From Echeneis naucrates (lineage: Eukaryota > Chordata > Actinopteri > Carangiformes > Echeneidae): 64,000 nucleotides of DNA. The stretch covers positions 539,263 to 603,262 of the forward strand of contig NC_042533.1 of assembly GCF_900963305.1 (NCBI RefSeq), written 5' to 3'. The position numbers were made by a program, and so were the translations under genes. The notes under the pieces were generated by a model. It saw only the letters and a program-made list of their open reading frames with translations. It made no database searches and had not been told where the DNA came from. Of this stretch, positions 40,462 to 54,385 are shown piece by piece. Every line of letters begins with the position of its first letter. The stretch's first letter is position 1.

Positions 40462-40561
40462 NNNNNNNNNNNNNNNNNNNNNNNNNNNNNNNNNNNNNNN
40501 NNNNNNNNNNNNNNNNNNNNNNNNNNNNNNNNNNNNNNNNNNNNNNNNNNNNNNNNNNNNN
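40462..40561. other. Assembly gap (100 N)
   Basis: Exactly 100 N, the usual placeholder for a gap of unknown size. It lies 87 bases before the kcnmb4 start codon, so part of the kcnmb4 promoter or 5' UTR is probably missing. The following 60 bases are pure CCTCC-type pyrimidine repeat. Confidence 0.98.
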
Positions 40562-40618
40562 TCCTCTCCATCCTCTCCTCCCCCTCCTCCCCCTCCTCCC
40601 CCTCCTCCTCCTCCTCTC

Positions 40619-40721
40619 CATGCCGCCGGAGGTCTCCTCGGGGCTGCAATGGCGAAGATCCGGGTGTCGTACGAGTACTCCGAGGCCGAGGACAAGAGCA
40701 TCCGGCTGGGCTTGTTCCTGA
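40619..40721 (+). other. Upstream open reading frame overlapping the kcnmb4 start
   Basis: An ATG at 40619 ([10 protein letters not shown], about 33 codons) starts 30 bases before the kcnmb4 ATG in another frame and ends inside exon 1. The main ATG has G at -3 and +4, a good context. If the transcript includes the upstream ATG, it could dampen translation. Confidence 0.4.
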
Positions 40722-43700
40722 TCGCCTGCGGGATCCTGAGTCTGTTCATTCTGGGCTTCTGCTGGCTGAGCCCGACCCTGCAGAGCCTGCAGAGCAAGCC
40801 GGCCAACTGCACGGTGAGCCCGGCTCCGAGCTCCGGGAGCTCCCGGAGATCCCGGAGCTCTGACTCCAAGTTCCGAGCTCCGAGCTCCGGTCCGCCGCCG
40901 CGCTGCTGCCGGTGTCGGTGTCCCGGACCGGAGAGGACCGGATCCGGTACTTAAATCTGCAGGACCAAAACTTAAGTTCAGCTTTAAGCTGCAGAGACTG
41001 AGACAGATAATAATGTTTATTCAGTTACAGTTTGTTAAACTGTTATTATGAATTTAATCTGTTTAAGATACTTTGACTAACCCAGACAATGGACATTCAT
41101 GTTTTTACCATTTATCTTTATCTGTATGAGGAATAACGGCTGTTTATCACTGAATCATAGTTAAACTTAAACCACTGTGATGATTCATTAGGTCTCTTTG
41201 TTGCATTTAACATAATCAAGTAAAAAGTGGAAACTATGACAGTAACAGTAAAAACAACAATAATACAGTTTATGTATACAGTTATGCAGTGTTCTGCATC
41301 TTTGTGTAGTTTTAACAGCATTTGCATTTAAAATAAGGATTCATTATAATTTCTCAATGTTTTGTGTGCATGTGAGCTCAGGGATTTCTTCGATCTTCAC
41401 TTTAAATCAGTCGATTAATAATTCAAAAGGATCAATAATCCATAGTTCCATCTGTAAACTGTGAGCTGATCAGTCCGACTGGATCATAATTCTGAGTTGT
41501 AGTTTATTCTTTGGTTCATCAGTTTTTGTCTGATGTAATTATAAAATGATTAATATTTTTTGTGTCGTTTGTTAAACGTTTGGATGCAGAAAAGAACCAC
41601 GTTAATCAGACTGTAGATTCTGTCTGGAGGACCAGCGATCAAACAGTTCATGACTTTTATCGTTTCAAATTCAAACTGCAGGATTTATAAAATGGTGGAG
41701 GAAATAATCTAATAATCTGGAGCTAGTGGAGCTGCTCAGTAATAAATCAGGACTAAGAGGGATCAGATCAGTGATCGTATCGGGGGTGTTGGTCCGGGCT
41801 TTCATCACGGTGATGGATGATGAGGAGGATGAGGAACATCGAGCTGTCAATCATTCCTCTGACTGTCAGTGATGCTTTTCAACTTTAATCAGCAAATTAA
41901 ACGATAATATATATATTTGTCTGACTTTCAGCGTTCTGGTTTTTATGGCTGCAGGAGGTCCAGATTAAAATATGTCTCGGTGCAGACAGAAAATGAAGCC
42001 CATATAATTTTAAGTCCTTCTAAGGGCAGCCAAGACAAAAGTGGGGAATTAAGAGTTGAGGTTTAATTAGAACTGAAGTGTAAAAATCCTGCAGAGAAGA
42101 AGAAAAACTTGCTGTCTGAAATTGCATCTTAATCTACTTCCGCTTCCTTGACTGCCTTCTTTGTTTGAGCCTTTTGTCTCCACCTTCAGCTGCTGTGGTT
42201 CCTTCCTGTTGTCTTTCCAATTCGGATTATTCTTATTAGAGTCGGAGCCAGTTGGGTTTTCAGGCGGTCACAGGCTGCGATCCTGCTGCTGAATGATGGA
42301 TTCATACCCAGCTGATTTATTTGGCTGTTAGCTTATTGCATTGTCCTGAAATAATGTTGGTATATTACAGAGAGTGGAGGCCTTTTGTTTTATTTAGCTC
42401 ACTGACTGCAGTCTGTCCTTCACATAAATCTCCATATTGGGGCTTCAGTGATGAAGAAGGATCTGACTTTTATCAAATCTGCAGAGACTGATCGCTGCAC
42501 CTTGTTTTGAGTGTTTATTGTTTATTCTGCGTCTTTTATTTCAGCCAAGTAATGACCGGGAAAGAGAAAAGGCCACCGCCACATTTCATCAACAGAAACC
42601 TCCAGGTCACTTCCTCGGACTCCTCATCCAGACTTATGATGTAGTTTGTGTCCAAACTGAGATGGATCAGTGACAAATGAGCTCATAGGTCATCTGTCTG
42701 AACCGCCAACTGACGGTGACTTGACCTGTCAGCTGACCTCAACCTTTAAATTTGTAATTATTGGTTCGGTTTGAAAGCAGTAGAAACCATATTTGGAGGA
42801 GAACTCCTCTGTACTCTTTCCTGATTATCCCTCTAAATGGAGCATCATGTTGTATTTCAGACTGAGACCAGAAACTCATCAGGGAGGAGGAGGGACATTT
42901 TCCCATAGACTTCAGTACAGTGGAGTGAACATTAGCAGCAGGAACTGTAGACTTCTTTCCTCAGTTCATCTTTTTTCCTTTTTTAGGACACGAAGACGTT
43001 AATATTTAATGTCTGATAAATTTGGGAAAGAAACCTGTTGATGTATTTACGTTGAGCTGATTTATCTCTCTGGTCTGTCCTGGTCTTCAGGTGGTGTCGG
43101 TGTTGCGTCCGGAGGAGATGTTCGAGTGCGTCTTCAACTGTGGGACGGACTGTAAGGGGACGTCTCTGTATCCCTGCCTGCAGATCTTCGTCAACAACTC
43201 GGAGTCCAACTCCGTGGCTCTGCTGCACTTTGACGAGCAGCAGCTGGTCCTCAACCCGAAGGTAGAGCAACACTTTTATTATTTCAGTGTCAGCAGCCAG
43301 ACCGCTGTCTGCTGGGACTCAGGTTCATTTTGCTTTCTGGGTGATAAACTGTTCACCGTAAACTTCAGGCAGTTTGGATCGATGGTCCTCAGATCATCTC
43401 AGATTGAACCTGCTGCTTTTTGGAAATGATTTTGTGTCTGAGCAGATTTTTTATTTATTTTTATTTTTTTTTGAGATTTCTGAACTGGTTGAATCATCTA
43501 AACGCTTTAATCCAACAACATCACAGCTGAGCAACCATCAGTATTTCCCTAATCCGGAGAAAAATAACCAAAGTAGGTGAAGTGACAGCAGAGAATGTGT
43601 CCTGGTAAAATGGAAGCTCCAGAGTTTTGTGTTGTTATTTTATTTGATGGTTTTCGTTTGGCAGCAGCTGGAAGTCAGAAGGTGAACACAAACAGATCCA

Positions 43701-45212
43701 GTGAGACACGACACAGTGACTCCATTAACAAGCAGCTGACAGTGAACGCGTCACGGCGGACACCATCAGACCGTTGTGTGTTTGTGTGGGGGGAACATGT
43801 ACGTCTGCAGTAAAAGGCTAAAATGGGCGGGGGGGGTTTACAGCCGGTGTCGGTCTGTGGGACTCCTTCGTCTTTAGTGCACGTCTGGGTCGTCGCCAGG
43901 GCAACAGAGTAAATATAGAGGGGAAAGAAGGCGCGTCATAGATGCTGCTCGGTTGCCATAGTGACAGCAATGGAGATGATGTGGAGGGACAGAGGGAGAA
44001 AGACGAGTCACGCTTCATTCAGAAATCCTTTAATGTGCGACCGGGGCTGAATATCAGGTGGAGGTCTCTCTGTCACACTACGTGACATTTCCTATAAATC
44101 CACACCGACAACATCACAGATCTGCCTGAAGGGCTCTGAGGGACCAGTGATGACATCACTATAGGCCCAACAGATCCCCATCCACATTACCTCGTCTTCG
44201 CCATGACAACAAACCTGCACAAGGCAAAGTCAAGGACAGGACAGCGATGTCCACGGATGAGGACACCGGGGGGCAGGTGATGTGTTCAGGTTCTTCAGGT
44301 GGCTTTGGTCTGTTTGAATCATCGCTGAACTGAACTGTGATGAATAAAACAGCAGGGGCACGAGGACGTGTCCTTTTCCTTGAAGGGAGACGCCTCTGGT
44401 CAAACCTGTGACCTTTAACCTCGTGGACTAATGAGAGACGGGCAGACTGAGAGTTAATTGCAGCTGCTTTTGTGATGGACTGGCTGAATTAGAGACTGAT
44501 GAGGAGACGGAGGCCTGGTGTTAATTGGTGTCGTGTCCACGGGGGGCGATTCGTTAATGGAGCCGCCTGCGGACCGATGACTGACGTGACATTAAGATCA
44601 ACAGCTCAGCTTCTTCAGAGACCAACTGTCTCTACGGAGGGAAGCCATCCTGACCGCCAAAGACAGGCGGCCTGAGTCCACGTACGCCTGGATATTAAAA
44701 CAACAACACTTCATTATGAAGGCTTCAGTCGAACCAGGACGGTTCATTTCCGTTTACCTTCATCAGAGATGCCTTAGTCAGCAGAGGAGGTGACTCCAGG
44801 GGCCTTTGGCGCTGCTCCTCACTCTGAGTTGATCCAAATGGGAGTTTTTTGGAGCCGTAATCAAGAAACAGAACCTCCAGCACAAAGAGCCAAAACTCTG
44901 CAGACTTCAGTAAATTCTGATTTTAAAACAAAACTTATCATGTTTTAATAAATGGGATAGTAACCGCAGTCCGAGGTGACAACGAGGATACACTAGTTTG
45001 GTAGAGTTATTGTGGAGGACACACACACACACACACACACACGCGCGCCTGGTCCAGCTCTGGTTTTATTGAGGTCACGAGTTCATTTCATTTTTGGTCG
45101 GGAGCAAAAACTGAACAGTGAAGATGAGAGCGCAGAAAATGGCTGGAAGAAGAAATAAATGGACTTTTTTTTTTTTTTAACACACGGCTGAGCTGCTGCA
45201 GTGTGTCTGTGT

Positions 45213-45248
<36 letters not shown>

Positions 45249-45946
45249 GCACTGATTTCAGGCATCAATCAACCTGCCTCACTCTGCTTTTTAAACAGAA
45301 GCCAGTGGGCTGATATTTCTAAGCAGATAAAAGGTTGCATTAATTAAAATACAACAGACTAAATGAGTGTGTGCATCCATATTGTTACATTTTGTGTGTT
45401 CATTTGTTACTTAAATGAATTACACGGTTCTGTTGGTCTGAGATCCCGACTGGTCTCTGACTCTAAATCAGGTCTAGGTTCTGTAATAATCCAGGTTCAG
45501 GTTCTGTTTAGTCCCAGCTGCCAGGCCTTCTGGGACTAAACAGGCAGCCTCCTCAGCAGAAAAGAATTAAAACACATATAGGTGTGTTAGTGAATAAATT
45601 AACGCTGTTTGCAGATCGGTTTTCTTTAATATTTAGGAATCTCAGAGTGGCTTTGACTTGTTAGCTTTGTTTCTTTTAGATTACATGAGACATTAAATCA
45701 AATGCTCAGGCTCACAGTCGGCTGTTACTTCCATCCACAGCCCACTGTGGTTCTCTGAGAGCCAGTTTATTGCTCTGAGCTCATAATGTTCCCTTGGCCT
45801 TCTATCAAAAATACACATAACTCTCTCTCACACATACACAAACACACACAGACAAGGACTAATGTAGATAGCCTAGCTTGGCTTTGCAGGCACCATTAAG
45901 CTAGAAATTGACTTAGCACTGTGTGTATTTTACTTAGCCTGCGGGG

Positions 45947-45985
<39 letters not shown>

Positions 45986-48900
45986 CTTGCCCTAGAGGTA
46001 ACTGTGTGTTTGTCAGTGTGTGTTTCTGTCCATCACATTATATATTTCATGAGAGCTGAAATCCCTCACTGGCGTCTTAACAAAGTAAAGCTGCTTTTTA
46101 TTATGATGGAGATGATTCCAGAGGTTTCCACAGCTGGACCTTTGAACCTTCAGGGGCCAAAAGGCCCCCGGTGGCCCCCACTACAACGATTAATCCCCTT
46201 AAAACTTCCCATTAAAAAAAACACTACTGGCTAATTGTGCTGCCCCTTCGCCCCTGAAGTGTCCACTTGTTGCCAGCATGTGAGGCGTTTAAGGGACATC
46301 TGTAAAATGTGTCTTGGGAGTTTCTTTTGCCTGGAGCTGCATGTAAACTCTGCTTGTTTCAAAATAAGAGCATGTCAGAAATATTGAGCCTCAGCAGACG
46401 GACTGATTACTTTGTCAGGAGCGGCAGCAGAAACTTGACTGATCGTCTCAGACTTCGCGTCATTGAAATCTGTAAATCACTTTCAGAGCTGAGAGACGGT
46501 GATGAGGAGGATCTGGAGGAAGACATGAACGCAGCATGGCAGGAGGAAAGGAAGGAAGGAAGGAGAGGAGATGGAGGCAGGTGGGCGGTTACACTCCGCC
46601 TGTTAGGCTGCAGAGTAATTTCCTGCTTTATGAGTTAATTATGTTAGAAATGTAAATGACAGCAGCGGCGGGGAACCGGAGGGCGCCGCCACTCAGCTGA
46701 CTGACGTGGACACGCTCACATGGTGTATTAATCAACCCCCCCTCGACCTTTAACCTTTGCCGGTGTTTTAATATTAAAAATGAACCTTGATCTCAATCTC
46801 TAATTTATACCAGTGACTTGCAGAATGTTGTGTGTGTGACGACACGCGTGGACCTCGTTTGTGTAGAAACACAATGACAAGAACACAACGAACAGGCCGA
46901 CAAGGTCAGAAGAAAGAGCTATCAATTCATAAAAAGCACATGTTCCTTCAGGCAGAGTGAAAAAACTTAATGAAATCACTGACAAAGTGTGTGTGTGTGT
47001 GTGTGCGCGCGCGCTGCTTACTTAAACTAATTAACCATAACGAGGCAGAGTTGCAGGAGGGGGGGCCGTCGGTGTCTCCCTGCCCAGCCAGAGGAGTCAG
47101 GGTCTGTTCTGGACCCGCTCAGGTGGATCTTACATCGCACAACAAACACAAACACACACTCTCACCTGTTTAAATAAGCAGTCCGGCCTGCTGATTCATC
47201 ACTGTCCTGTTTGTCCAGCCTCCAGAGACACAGACTTGTGTTAATCTGCTGTGTGTTGCGTTGGCGTCAGACAGACACACAAACACTCTGATGATCTGTT
47301 TAGTTTGAGTGATGATGTGACCAAGTTCAGTTCGTCCTCCGTCACAAGCCGTCAGCTGATTTCACTCAGTGTGTCTTTTGTTGTGTTGGTTTTTCTACTT
47401 GCTTTGTGTTCCTTTTGTCCCTGTGCCCTTTTTGTGTTGTCATCTCTGTTTGTGTCACCGTTGGTCTGTAGGTTTGTGTTGTTGTTTCCAGCTTGATCAG
47501 AGGTGTCAAACAGATGTTTAGGACCCAGGATGTTTTGGAGCTCAAACAGCTAAAAGGCTGTTTGTTGTTGTTTGTTTGGTCTCGAGTTCTTTCAACACAT
47601 CAGCGGTTTGATCAAAGTTCACATCTTCATTGCTGATCAATCAGAGTCAGTTCATTCTTAATGTGCCCACCGATGAATCCGACATTTCATAGTTGATGTT
47701 ACTTTCTCTGATTCGCTGTAGTTTCACTGCTGATGAGGTCTGAAATGAAAATTTCACCCCCTCACTTAAAGAAGGAGACTAATTATTGGTTGATTATTCA
47801 ACAGATCATTATGGATGAAGAATTTCTCTTCTCTGAGCCGATCAGCTGAAACAGCAGCGAGACCCGAGAGGAGAATTTAAATGAGTCCAGATTTTGAGGA
47901 ACCTTCACTGACAATCGCACACACAGACAGACAGACACACACACACAGGCAACATTGATCTCATTTAGTACATTTATTTGGGACTAAAACACACTCACAC
48001 ACACACACAGACACACTGGTAACTGTAATCTGAGCTTGTTGTCTTGGCAACCGCAATCATCCAGTTGGGCGACCCACTTATGATGTCATGGTTTGAAGGT
48101 GCGTGTGATTGGTCGGTCGGTGAATGGCTGCTGAGCTCAGGAGTGAGGTCAGGGTTATTACCTGAGAGAGAGAGAGGAGAAGAAGAAAACGTCAGATTCA
48201 GCTGAGAGGAGGAGACGTGGTACGGTGGCCTCGAAGGCCAAACAACAGACGGAGCATTAAAGCACAGGCTCAGGCCCATCCTCAGGAGACACCGATCTAC
48301 CCAAATATATCATCTTTAGTGGACAGTAAAACCGGAGCGCCGCCTCTGAGGACTGCAGAACCAGAACCACACTTGTAAAGTCTCAGTAAATGTAGATTCA
48401 TCCGCCGCTGAAAATAGTCCCCAATGAAAGTTTTTCACAGATTTCCTTCTTCTCTTTGATTAAAAACTGCAGTGAGCAGTTTTTGGATTTTAACCTGGAC
48501 GTCGTCAATAAGAATCACTGAGCTTGTTGTTTTTGTCGTCTCTTCATGTTTGTCGTCCAGATTTGTCTCTGGTCCAATCAAATCGACTTCTTTGTAACAC
48601 AAACTGGAGCCAATCAGCATTTAACCTCAGTATACGTTTTCCTGATGAGTTTAAGGTCTCAGTCTGAAATACGTGATGTTCGTTAGGGGCGGGGCTAGCA
48701 GTTTGTCCGTCAGCCAATCTTTTATGGACCTTTTTGGGATGATTTGGGTTGAATGAATGAAAACCTGGAGCTGGTTCTGGACTCAGATTTGTTGTCTCTC
48801 TGTCTCAGTGTTCGTATGTCCCCCCCTGTGAGAGGGACAACCAGAAGAACAGGGACAGCGTCCTGTGGTGGGAGGATTATTTCACCAAAGAGGTCAGCAG

Positions 48901-50381
48901 TCAGTCCTTCATCTGCTTCTTCAACCAGCAGAGGAGGTGAGACACACACAGACACACACAGACACACACGGTGTCTTGCAGATAAATTGGGTTCACCATG
49001 ATGTGTGATGCTGTGAATCAGTTGTTACCACAGATGGACATTTCTGATCAAACATTTCCTGCTTCGTGACCTTTGACCCAGCTGTAATGACTTTAATTTA
49101 CACTTTTGGAGGGACACTTATTTCAGGAAGCCTGACTTCAATGAAAAGAAAGACTGACCATCACATTTTAGAATGATCCAACTGATTATTGAAGTAACCT
49201 CTCATCAGCTGATGTTTTAGGTAGAAAAATTAATTTGGCAGAAACATATAATCTCACTTATTATCTGAGGCTGTCAGACAATAATAGAGCAAACAGCTGA
49301 ACCAGATGTGGAGGTGTTTGGGAGAAAGTAAATACAGACGGGGTCAGAAATGTCTCTTTGTTGTTGCATTTATGTTTTATTTTTCCACATAATTATACAC
49401 ATTTTATCCGCTCTTTGTGCGCTTGTGTTGTTAAAATCTGTGGAGTATCTTCAGCTTCACGTAGACCTGGTCCTGATCTCAGCCCCGTCAGGGACCTTAA
49501 ATCAGCACATTAACTACCCCTGAAGTTTATTCAGCTTATTGTGAGCACTTCTTATTCTGCTGCTGAAAATTGATGAGCTGGAGGAAACAGATCTCCTTTA
49601 GTGTGTCAGCTTAATCCTCCTGTTATGAACGGTAGAGTCTTACCTGTGACCTTGGCTGCTTTTATTTTTATCTCTGCACCACAACAAGGAAATCTGCTTG
49701 GTAGATGGAGGTCCCGAGGGAACTCCTGACGCTGCAGATCAGCTCTGATAAAACTGGAACGTTCACATCGAGGAGTTTTAGTTACATGTGTGGTTCCATT
49801 CAGAGGAAACTTTCCTGAAAGCCAAAACTCGGCAATCTATGGATTTACTTTTTCTTTTTCTTTGCATATTAATGTCACCTTTTAAAATGTTGCAGCAGTC
49901 AAAATTTGGTAACTAATAGCTTCTTGTCTTCAGTTTTGCGTCTTGTTCTCTTTGTTTCATTAATAAACTGCCATAAAAACAACTGCAAATAACGAGAGCT
50001 GCAGAAATCCAGCGACTGTTTTTGTTTTTTTTTTTTACTTCTCTGCTTCCTTTCAGGCCCGATGACGTGTTGTGGCGCCGCTCCCACGACACCAGCGTCC
50101 TGCTGCACTGCGTCCTCTGGCCAATGGTGTCGCTCCTGCTGGGCACGCTCATTGTGCTCCTCACGGTGTGTGCTCGCTCGCTGGCCGTTCGGGCCGAGGC
50201 CCTTCAGAAGAGGAAGTGCTCCTATGAGGTTTGTCAGGACCTATCCAGCGCACCGTCAGACCGCCGCAGCCACAAGGCCGGAGAGCCCCTCTCCACAAAC
50301 TCTGACCCCGAACTGTTGTCGCCGTCAAGGACCCTGCCGCTGTTTGCGGTGCCAGTGCGACGCCGCGATCGAGAACATTAA
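40649..50381 (+). CDS. kcnmb4: BK channel auxiliary subunit beta-4 (kcnmb4), four exons
   Basis: Modulates gating and toxin sensitivity of the large-conductance Ca2+-activated K+ channel, mainly in neurons in mammals. Coding exons: 40649-40813, 43091-43261, 48809-48936, 50057-50381, all with GT-AG borders. The protein opens [18 protein letters not shown], almost as in mammalian beta4. TM1 is at about 20-42. The extracellular loop has glycosylation sites NCT (53) and NNS (90) and the conserved cysteines (68, 72, 76, 84, 113, 119, 148). TM2 is at about 168-194. It matches human beta4 residue for residue up to KRKCS at 210, where the human protein ends, but here codon 211 is TAT and the frame runs 52 residues further to DREH. 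A GAG-GTTTGT at 50226-50234 could be an alternative splice donor. The QQR-RPDDV border is an intron here; I believe the human gene lacks it but cannot check. ptprb follows, as in the human KCNMB4-PTPRB pair. Confidence 0.93.
42790..42935 (+). repeat. SINE-like dispersed repeat, copy 4 (kcnmb4 intron 1)
   Basis: It contains CATCATGTTGTATTTCAG and GACTGAGACC, shared with the copy at 4205, followed by GGACATTTTCCCATAGACTT and CAGTACAGT. Confidence 0.5.
45019..45048. repeat. (CA)n(CG)n microsatellite, kcnmb4 intron 2
   Basis: About 11 CA units ending in CGCGCG. Confidence 0.9.
45201..45247. repeat. (TG)n microsatellite, kcnmb4 intron 2
   Basis: TG run with CTG interruptions at its start. Confidence 0.9.
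45950..45980. repeat. (TG)n microsatellite, kcnmb4 intron 2
   Basis: About 15 TG units preceded by a G run. Confidence 0.9.
46987..47014. repeat. (TG)n(CG)n alternating purine-pyrimidine tract
   Basis: TG units pass into GCGCGCGCGC, a tract prone to Z-DNA, in kcnmb4 intron 2. Confidence 0.85.
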
Positions 50382-50466
50382 GACAGAGGAGGAAGTTGTT
50401 TCAGGAAATGGAATCTGTTGATGATACTGATGAGCCGGTGGGCGACGACTGACGGACTGAAGACGC

Positions 50467-50496
50467 TGCAACAACAACAACAACAACAACAACAAC
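50467..50496. repeat. (CAA)n microsatellite in the kcnmb4 3' UTR
   Basis: About nine CAA units roughly 85 bases after the kcnmb4 stop codon. Confidence 0.85.
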
Positions 50497-53400
50497 CACA
50501 ACAACCCACCGCCGTCTGGGTGGCGTTTAAGCTCAGACTGCGGGGGGAATCGGCTCTGTCACCTGAAGATCTGAGCAGAAACACTGTAGAGAAACATCAG
50601 CACCTTAACTGGACTCATTGGATTGGGGGGACCCTCAGATGCCACCATCAGCATCCTGTCTACCGCACACGGACACCTGGAAAGCACAGCTGCTGATACG
50701 CTGGCAGGAAATTAGTCCTGTTCAGACCTCCACCATGAGGTCTGACTGGTGGAGCTCAGCCAATCTTTCCTGAGGTCCAAACTGTAGCTCTTCTATTATG
50801 TAGTTCTCCCTCTGAGTCCCAGTAGCCATGAATGTGTCTAAATGTTGAGCCAAAGTGGAGTTAACCTCTGATCCTCTCAGCTCTGGAGACTCCGTCGCCA
50901 TCAACCTATTCTTTTATCTGTCTTTCCGTTTCCTTTGTGTGTGATGAGTCGACTGTAGCACTGATAGTAGCTGCAACATCAGCCGTCCGATCGATGGGTT
51001 CAAATCATCAGAGTAACTGCTGCTTTCTACTGAAACCACGACGGATTCATCCGGTCTGCTCCGTCGTATCATACGTGTCCTCCTTTTCCTGGGAAACTAA
51101 CCCCACCGACAGATTGATCCTTCGCTGCCCAACATGTCCCATGATTCACTGTGTGTCAACAAGGATAAACAATATGGAGGCACTAAACGCCAACAGAAGA
51201 TTGTGCACTGTTTATCTGCTGACACAAAGAAACCATTGACTGTAGACCAGATCGTCTCGTTTCACTTCAGTCTTCGAGGCCTAAAAAGGTTCAGACCTTC
51301 GTAGACCAGGTCCTCCCAAATACACCAACCATGATTTGGGACACAGTTGTAGCTCAGAAACGAAGACGTGTCTCCACCAGGGGCAGACTGGGGCCGACTC
51401 GTCACTGTGAAACCTCCCCTCTGACTCCGCCCCCAATAGCTTTGACGCTAACGTGTAGCAAATACGTCAGAGGCTTAAAGAAACGTCTCCGATTGTTGCA
51501 TAACAACCTGAATGTTTAAGAATTCTAACTTTAAAGGAGCTCGGGCTCCATTAAAGGTCCTTAAAAGAAATATTACAACATTCATTTTGGACTTTTTTAA
51601 AATTAGATTGTTGTCTTACATCGAGACAACAACGCAACCCATCTAATCTGTCTTTACAATCTTGTGTCTCCAGCTGACTTTTAAATAAAATGTAGATCTA
51701 ATATTTCACAAAGAAATTCAGCAAAAACTGATGAGAGTCACTGAAAAATAGAAAAATAGAAAAATTGTTCCCAAATTGCAGAAAATACACTCAGCTGTGG
51801 GAAAACATGAAAACTTTTCCAGACAGTTTTCAATCAGTAATTGAACTTTATCATTTATTGATGAAGTCGGATACTCGTTGTTGGGCCCATTAGTGGCTCC
51901 TGATGGACTCCAACTCCTTCCTCATTAATGGAACCACTAAGGACTTCTCAGAATAAATCGTTGCTAACGCATACAGAACAAAATGTCCACAGATCTGATC
52001 CACTTGAACTGGGAATGTTAGTTTGTGATGAGGAGATCATTAATAATAAGGAGGAGGTTTTTGAAGCTAAAACAATCCCTGTTGGGATTCAGATCTTCCA
52101 CAAAGGATCCAACATGTCCATCTGGATCTAAGACATAAAGTGTGTTTGTGAGTCTCAGAGTTTGGTTTGTTTAATGACGGCGGTCCACACAATGGAGACG
52201 GCGGCTTTCATGGTCTAGCTGGACTGAGCTGATTCATCCTGTATCTGAGGGAGTTTTTCATCTTCAAGTGCGGCCTCCAAGTTTCCGACCATCATATTTC
52301 CAGCACGCCTGACGGTCCAAAAATTACCTGGCGTGGAGCTACACGTTGCTTAGCAACAGCCAGGAGGCTGAGCGGCATCGCTGCCAAAGAGAAGTGATGC
52401 AGCTGAACTTCAGCCTCCGTGTTTGTCAGCTGACGGTTGTTGTGGATACATGTTGTCCTCCTCTGGTTCAGACTGTGTGTTGTTGTGGTGAAGTTGCCGT
52501 ACGCTGCCGTGGGAGCACTTTGTTCGCTCTTCGTGGGAAAGTCTGAGTGCGTCTCAGATTTGTGTGGTTGGTTTTTCTTTTTTTATTTGACACAAACAAA
52601 CTGAATGTTGGATCATCTTTATCTCTCCCACATCAGGAACTGATTTCACCTTCGTGTGTTTCTAATAACGAACAGCCAAAGAAATCAGCTGTGAAGAATC
52701 AGGAGCCCTGCGTGAAGAAAACACCTTTAATATTTTAGATTAAACATTCAACAGTCTTCAATGAGTCACAGATAATCAGCTGAGGTTGATGCTGAATATA
52801 CGAAGACATTTTTAAAAATAAGGAACAACCCGGCAGATAATCCTGAATGTTGTCATGTAAAACTGGAAGTTTCATGGAAGCTGTTGAACTTGTTCTTGTA
52901 GTTTGACCCCACGGAGCCACCGTACTAATACCTGAAAAGATAACAGTTTTGAACTTTTAGCTCTCACCTCAACAGAAAAACACAAACTTCAGTCAGCTGA
53001 TGTGATGAATGTACGGAGACAGGAACAGGAAGTGATGTAGCTTCATGCCACCACAACTGTGTCCCAGTCCAGTGGCCGCGTCTTCGGTCTGGTCTTATAA
53101 ACTTCTGCTGTGAATGAATGTTGGGACATGTTGGACCAGGAAGGATCCACAAGTTTGACTTCATTGTCCAGGAAGTGAAGGACACATCTGAAATGGGACG
53201 GTCTTTGAGACGCAGCTTCTGTCAGTGCGTGATGGAATCAGACCACCTTCACCTCCACCTGTCCTCCTTCCCTTCCCATCTTCTTTCTTTGCCTTTAACC
53301 GTCCTCGTCCGTCCTCTCCAGAGAAAACGTAGCATTTCTGTGTTTCTATGAGCTGTTGACGTCTTTGTGTCCGACATTAGTAACATTAGATTTTCTATCT

Positions 53401-54189
53401 GAAGCCATAAGCTGAGCTGTGAACTGCAGTAGCAACTAAACACTGTATTTTACTTCACCACAGAAATCAGAAACGTTTCCTTTTATTCCCACAAATGTGG
53501 ATTTTGGTGTTTGTTGAGGTTTTATTGAGCTTTTCATTGATTTCCTGATTCATTATAATCCACGTGGAAAATGTTTGTTACCTGAAGGTCTTTGTTCTGT
53601 TTAGGTTTTGTCCGTTTTGCGGTGTGTTGTCTGCAGGTATCTCGTCGTCCGTCACCTCTCCTGTGTACCATGTGACCCAGGTAGCCGCTTCGCCTGTATT
53701 TTACTGATAATGATGATAACTATAGTGCCTGATAGAAACCTTTCAATAAAAACACATTAACTTCACACAACCAAGATTCTTCTGCCTCCGCAGCTTCACA
53801 TCGAATATCACTTTCATTTTCATGATCTGTTTACTGATCAAAGTCCAGTTAAAATATTCATATAAGAAGCTTTTTTCATCACCTTTTATTAAATATGAAG
53901 GCGTTAAAGAGAATGAATCAACAGCCAAACATCAGAACAATGTCGTGAGAATAAAACTCATCTGATCTCGAGGAGCATGAGTTAAAGCCAAAAAGGTGAC
54001 TTTGTGTTTTTTACTCAGATCCTGGATTAGAAAACTGGGTCAGATTAGAATAAACAACATCAACAGAATCCATCTATCTGTTCGAATGGATGACTCTGTC
54101 CTTCTTTACTTTGACCTCATTTCAATCCTTTCATTCATAAATCCACTCAGATGAAGTGAGACACACTCGTGTCTCATGTTTTATTCGTG

Positions 54190-54385
54190 TTGCTGTTGAG
54201 AGTGAATAAGTTTCTATCAGGAGGAGAAGAAACCAACTTTACGTTTTCTGAGCTAATAGATCAGGGGGAAGGACAGCCATGTTCCCATAGATTTCAATAC
54301 AGTCTGCCTTATTTTTACAGCCAGTGGAGTCGCCCCCTGGTGGTCAGATGGTCTGGTCTGCACACAAACACTTCATTTTAAACTT
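54190..54385 (+). repeat. SINE-like dispersed repeat, copy 5
   Basis: It carries GAGCTAAT, TTCCCATAGATTTCAATACA, and a 3' part CAGCCAGTGGAGTCGCCCCC followed by TGGTGG, the longest 3' end among the copies here. Confidence 0.5.
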
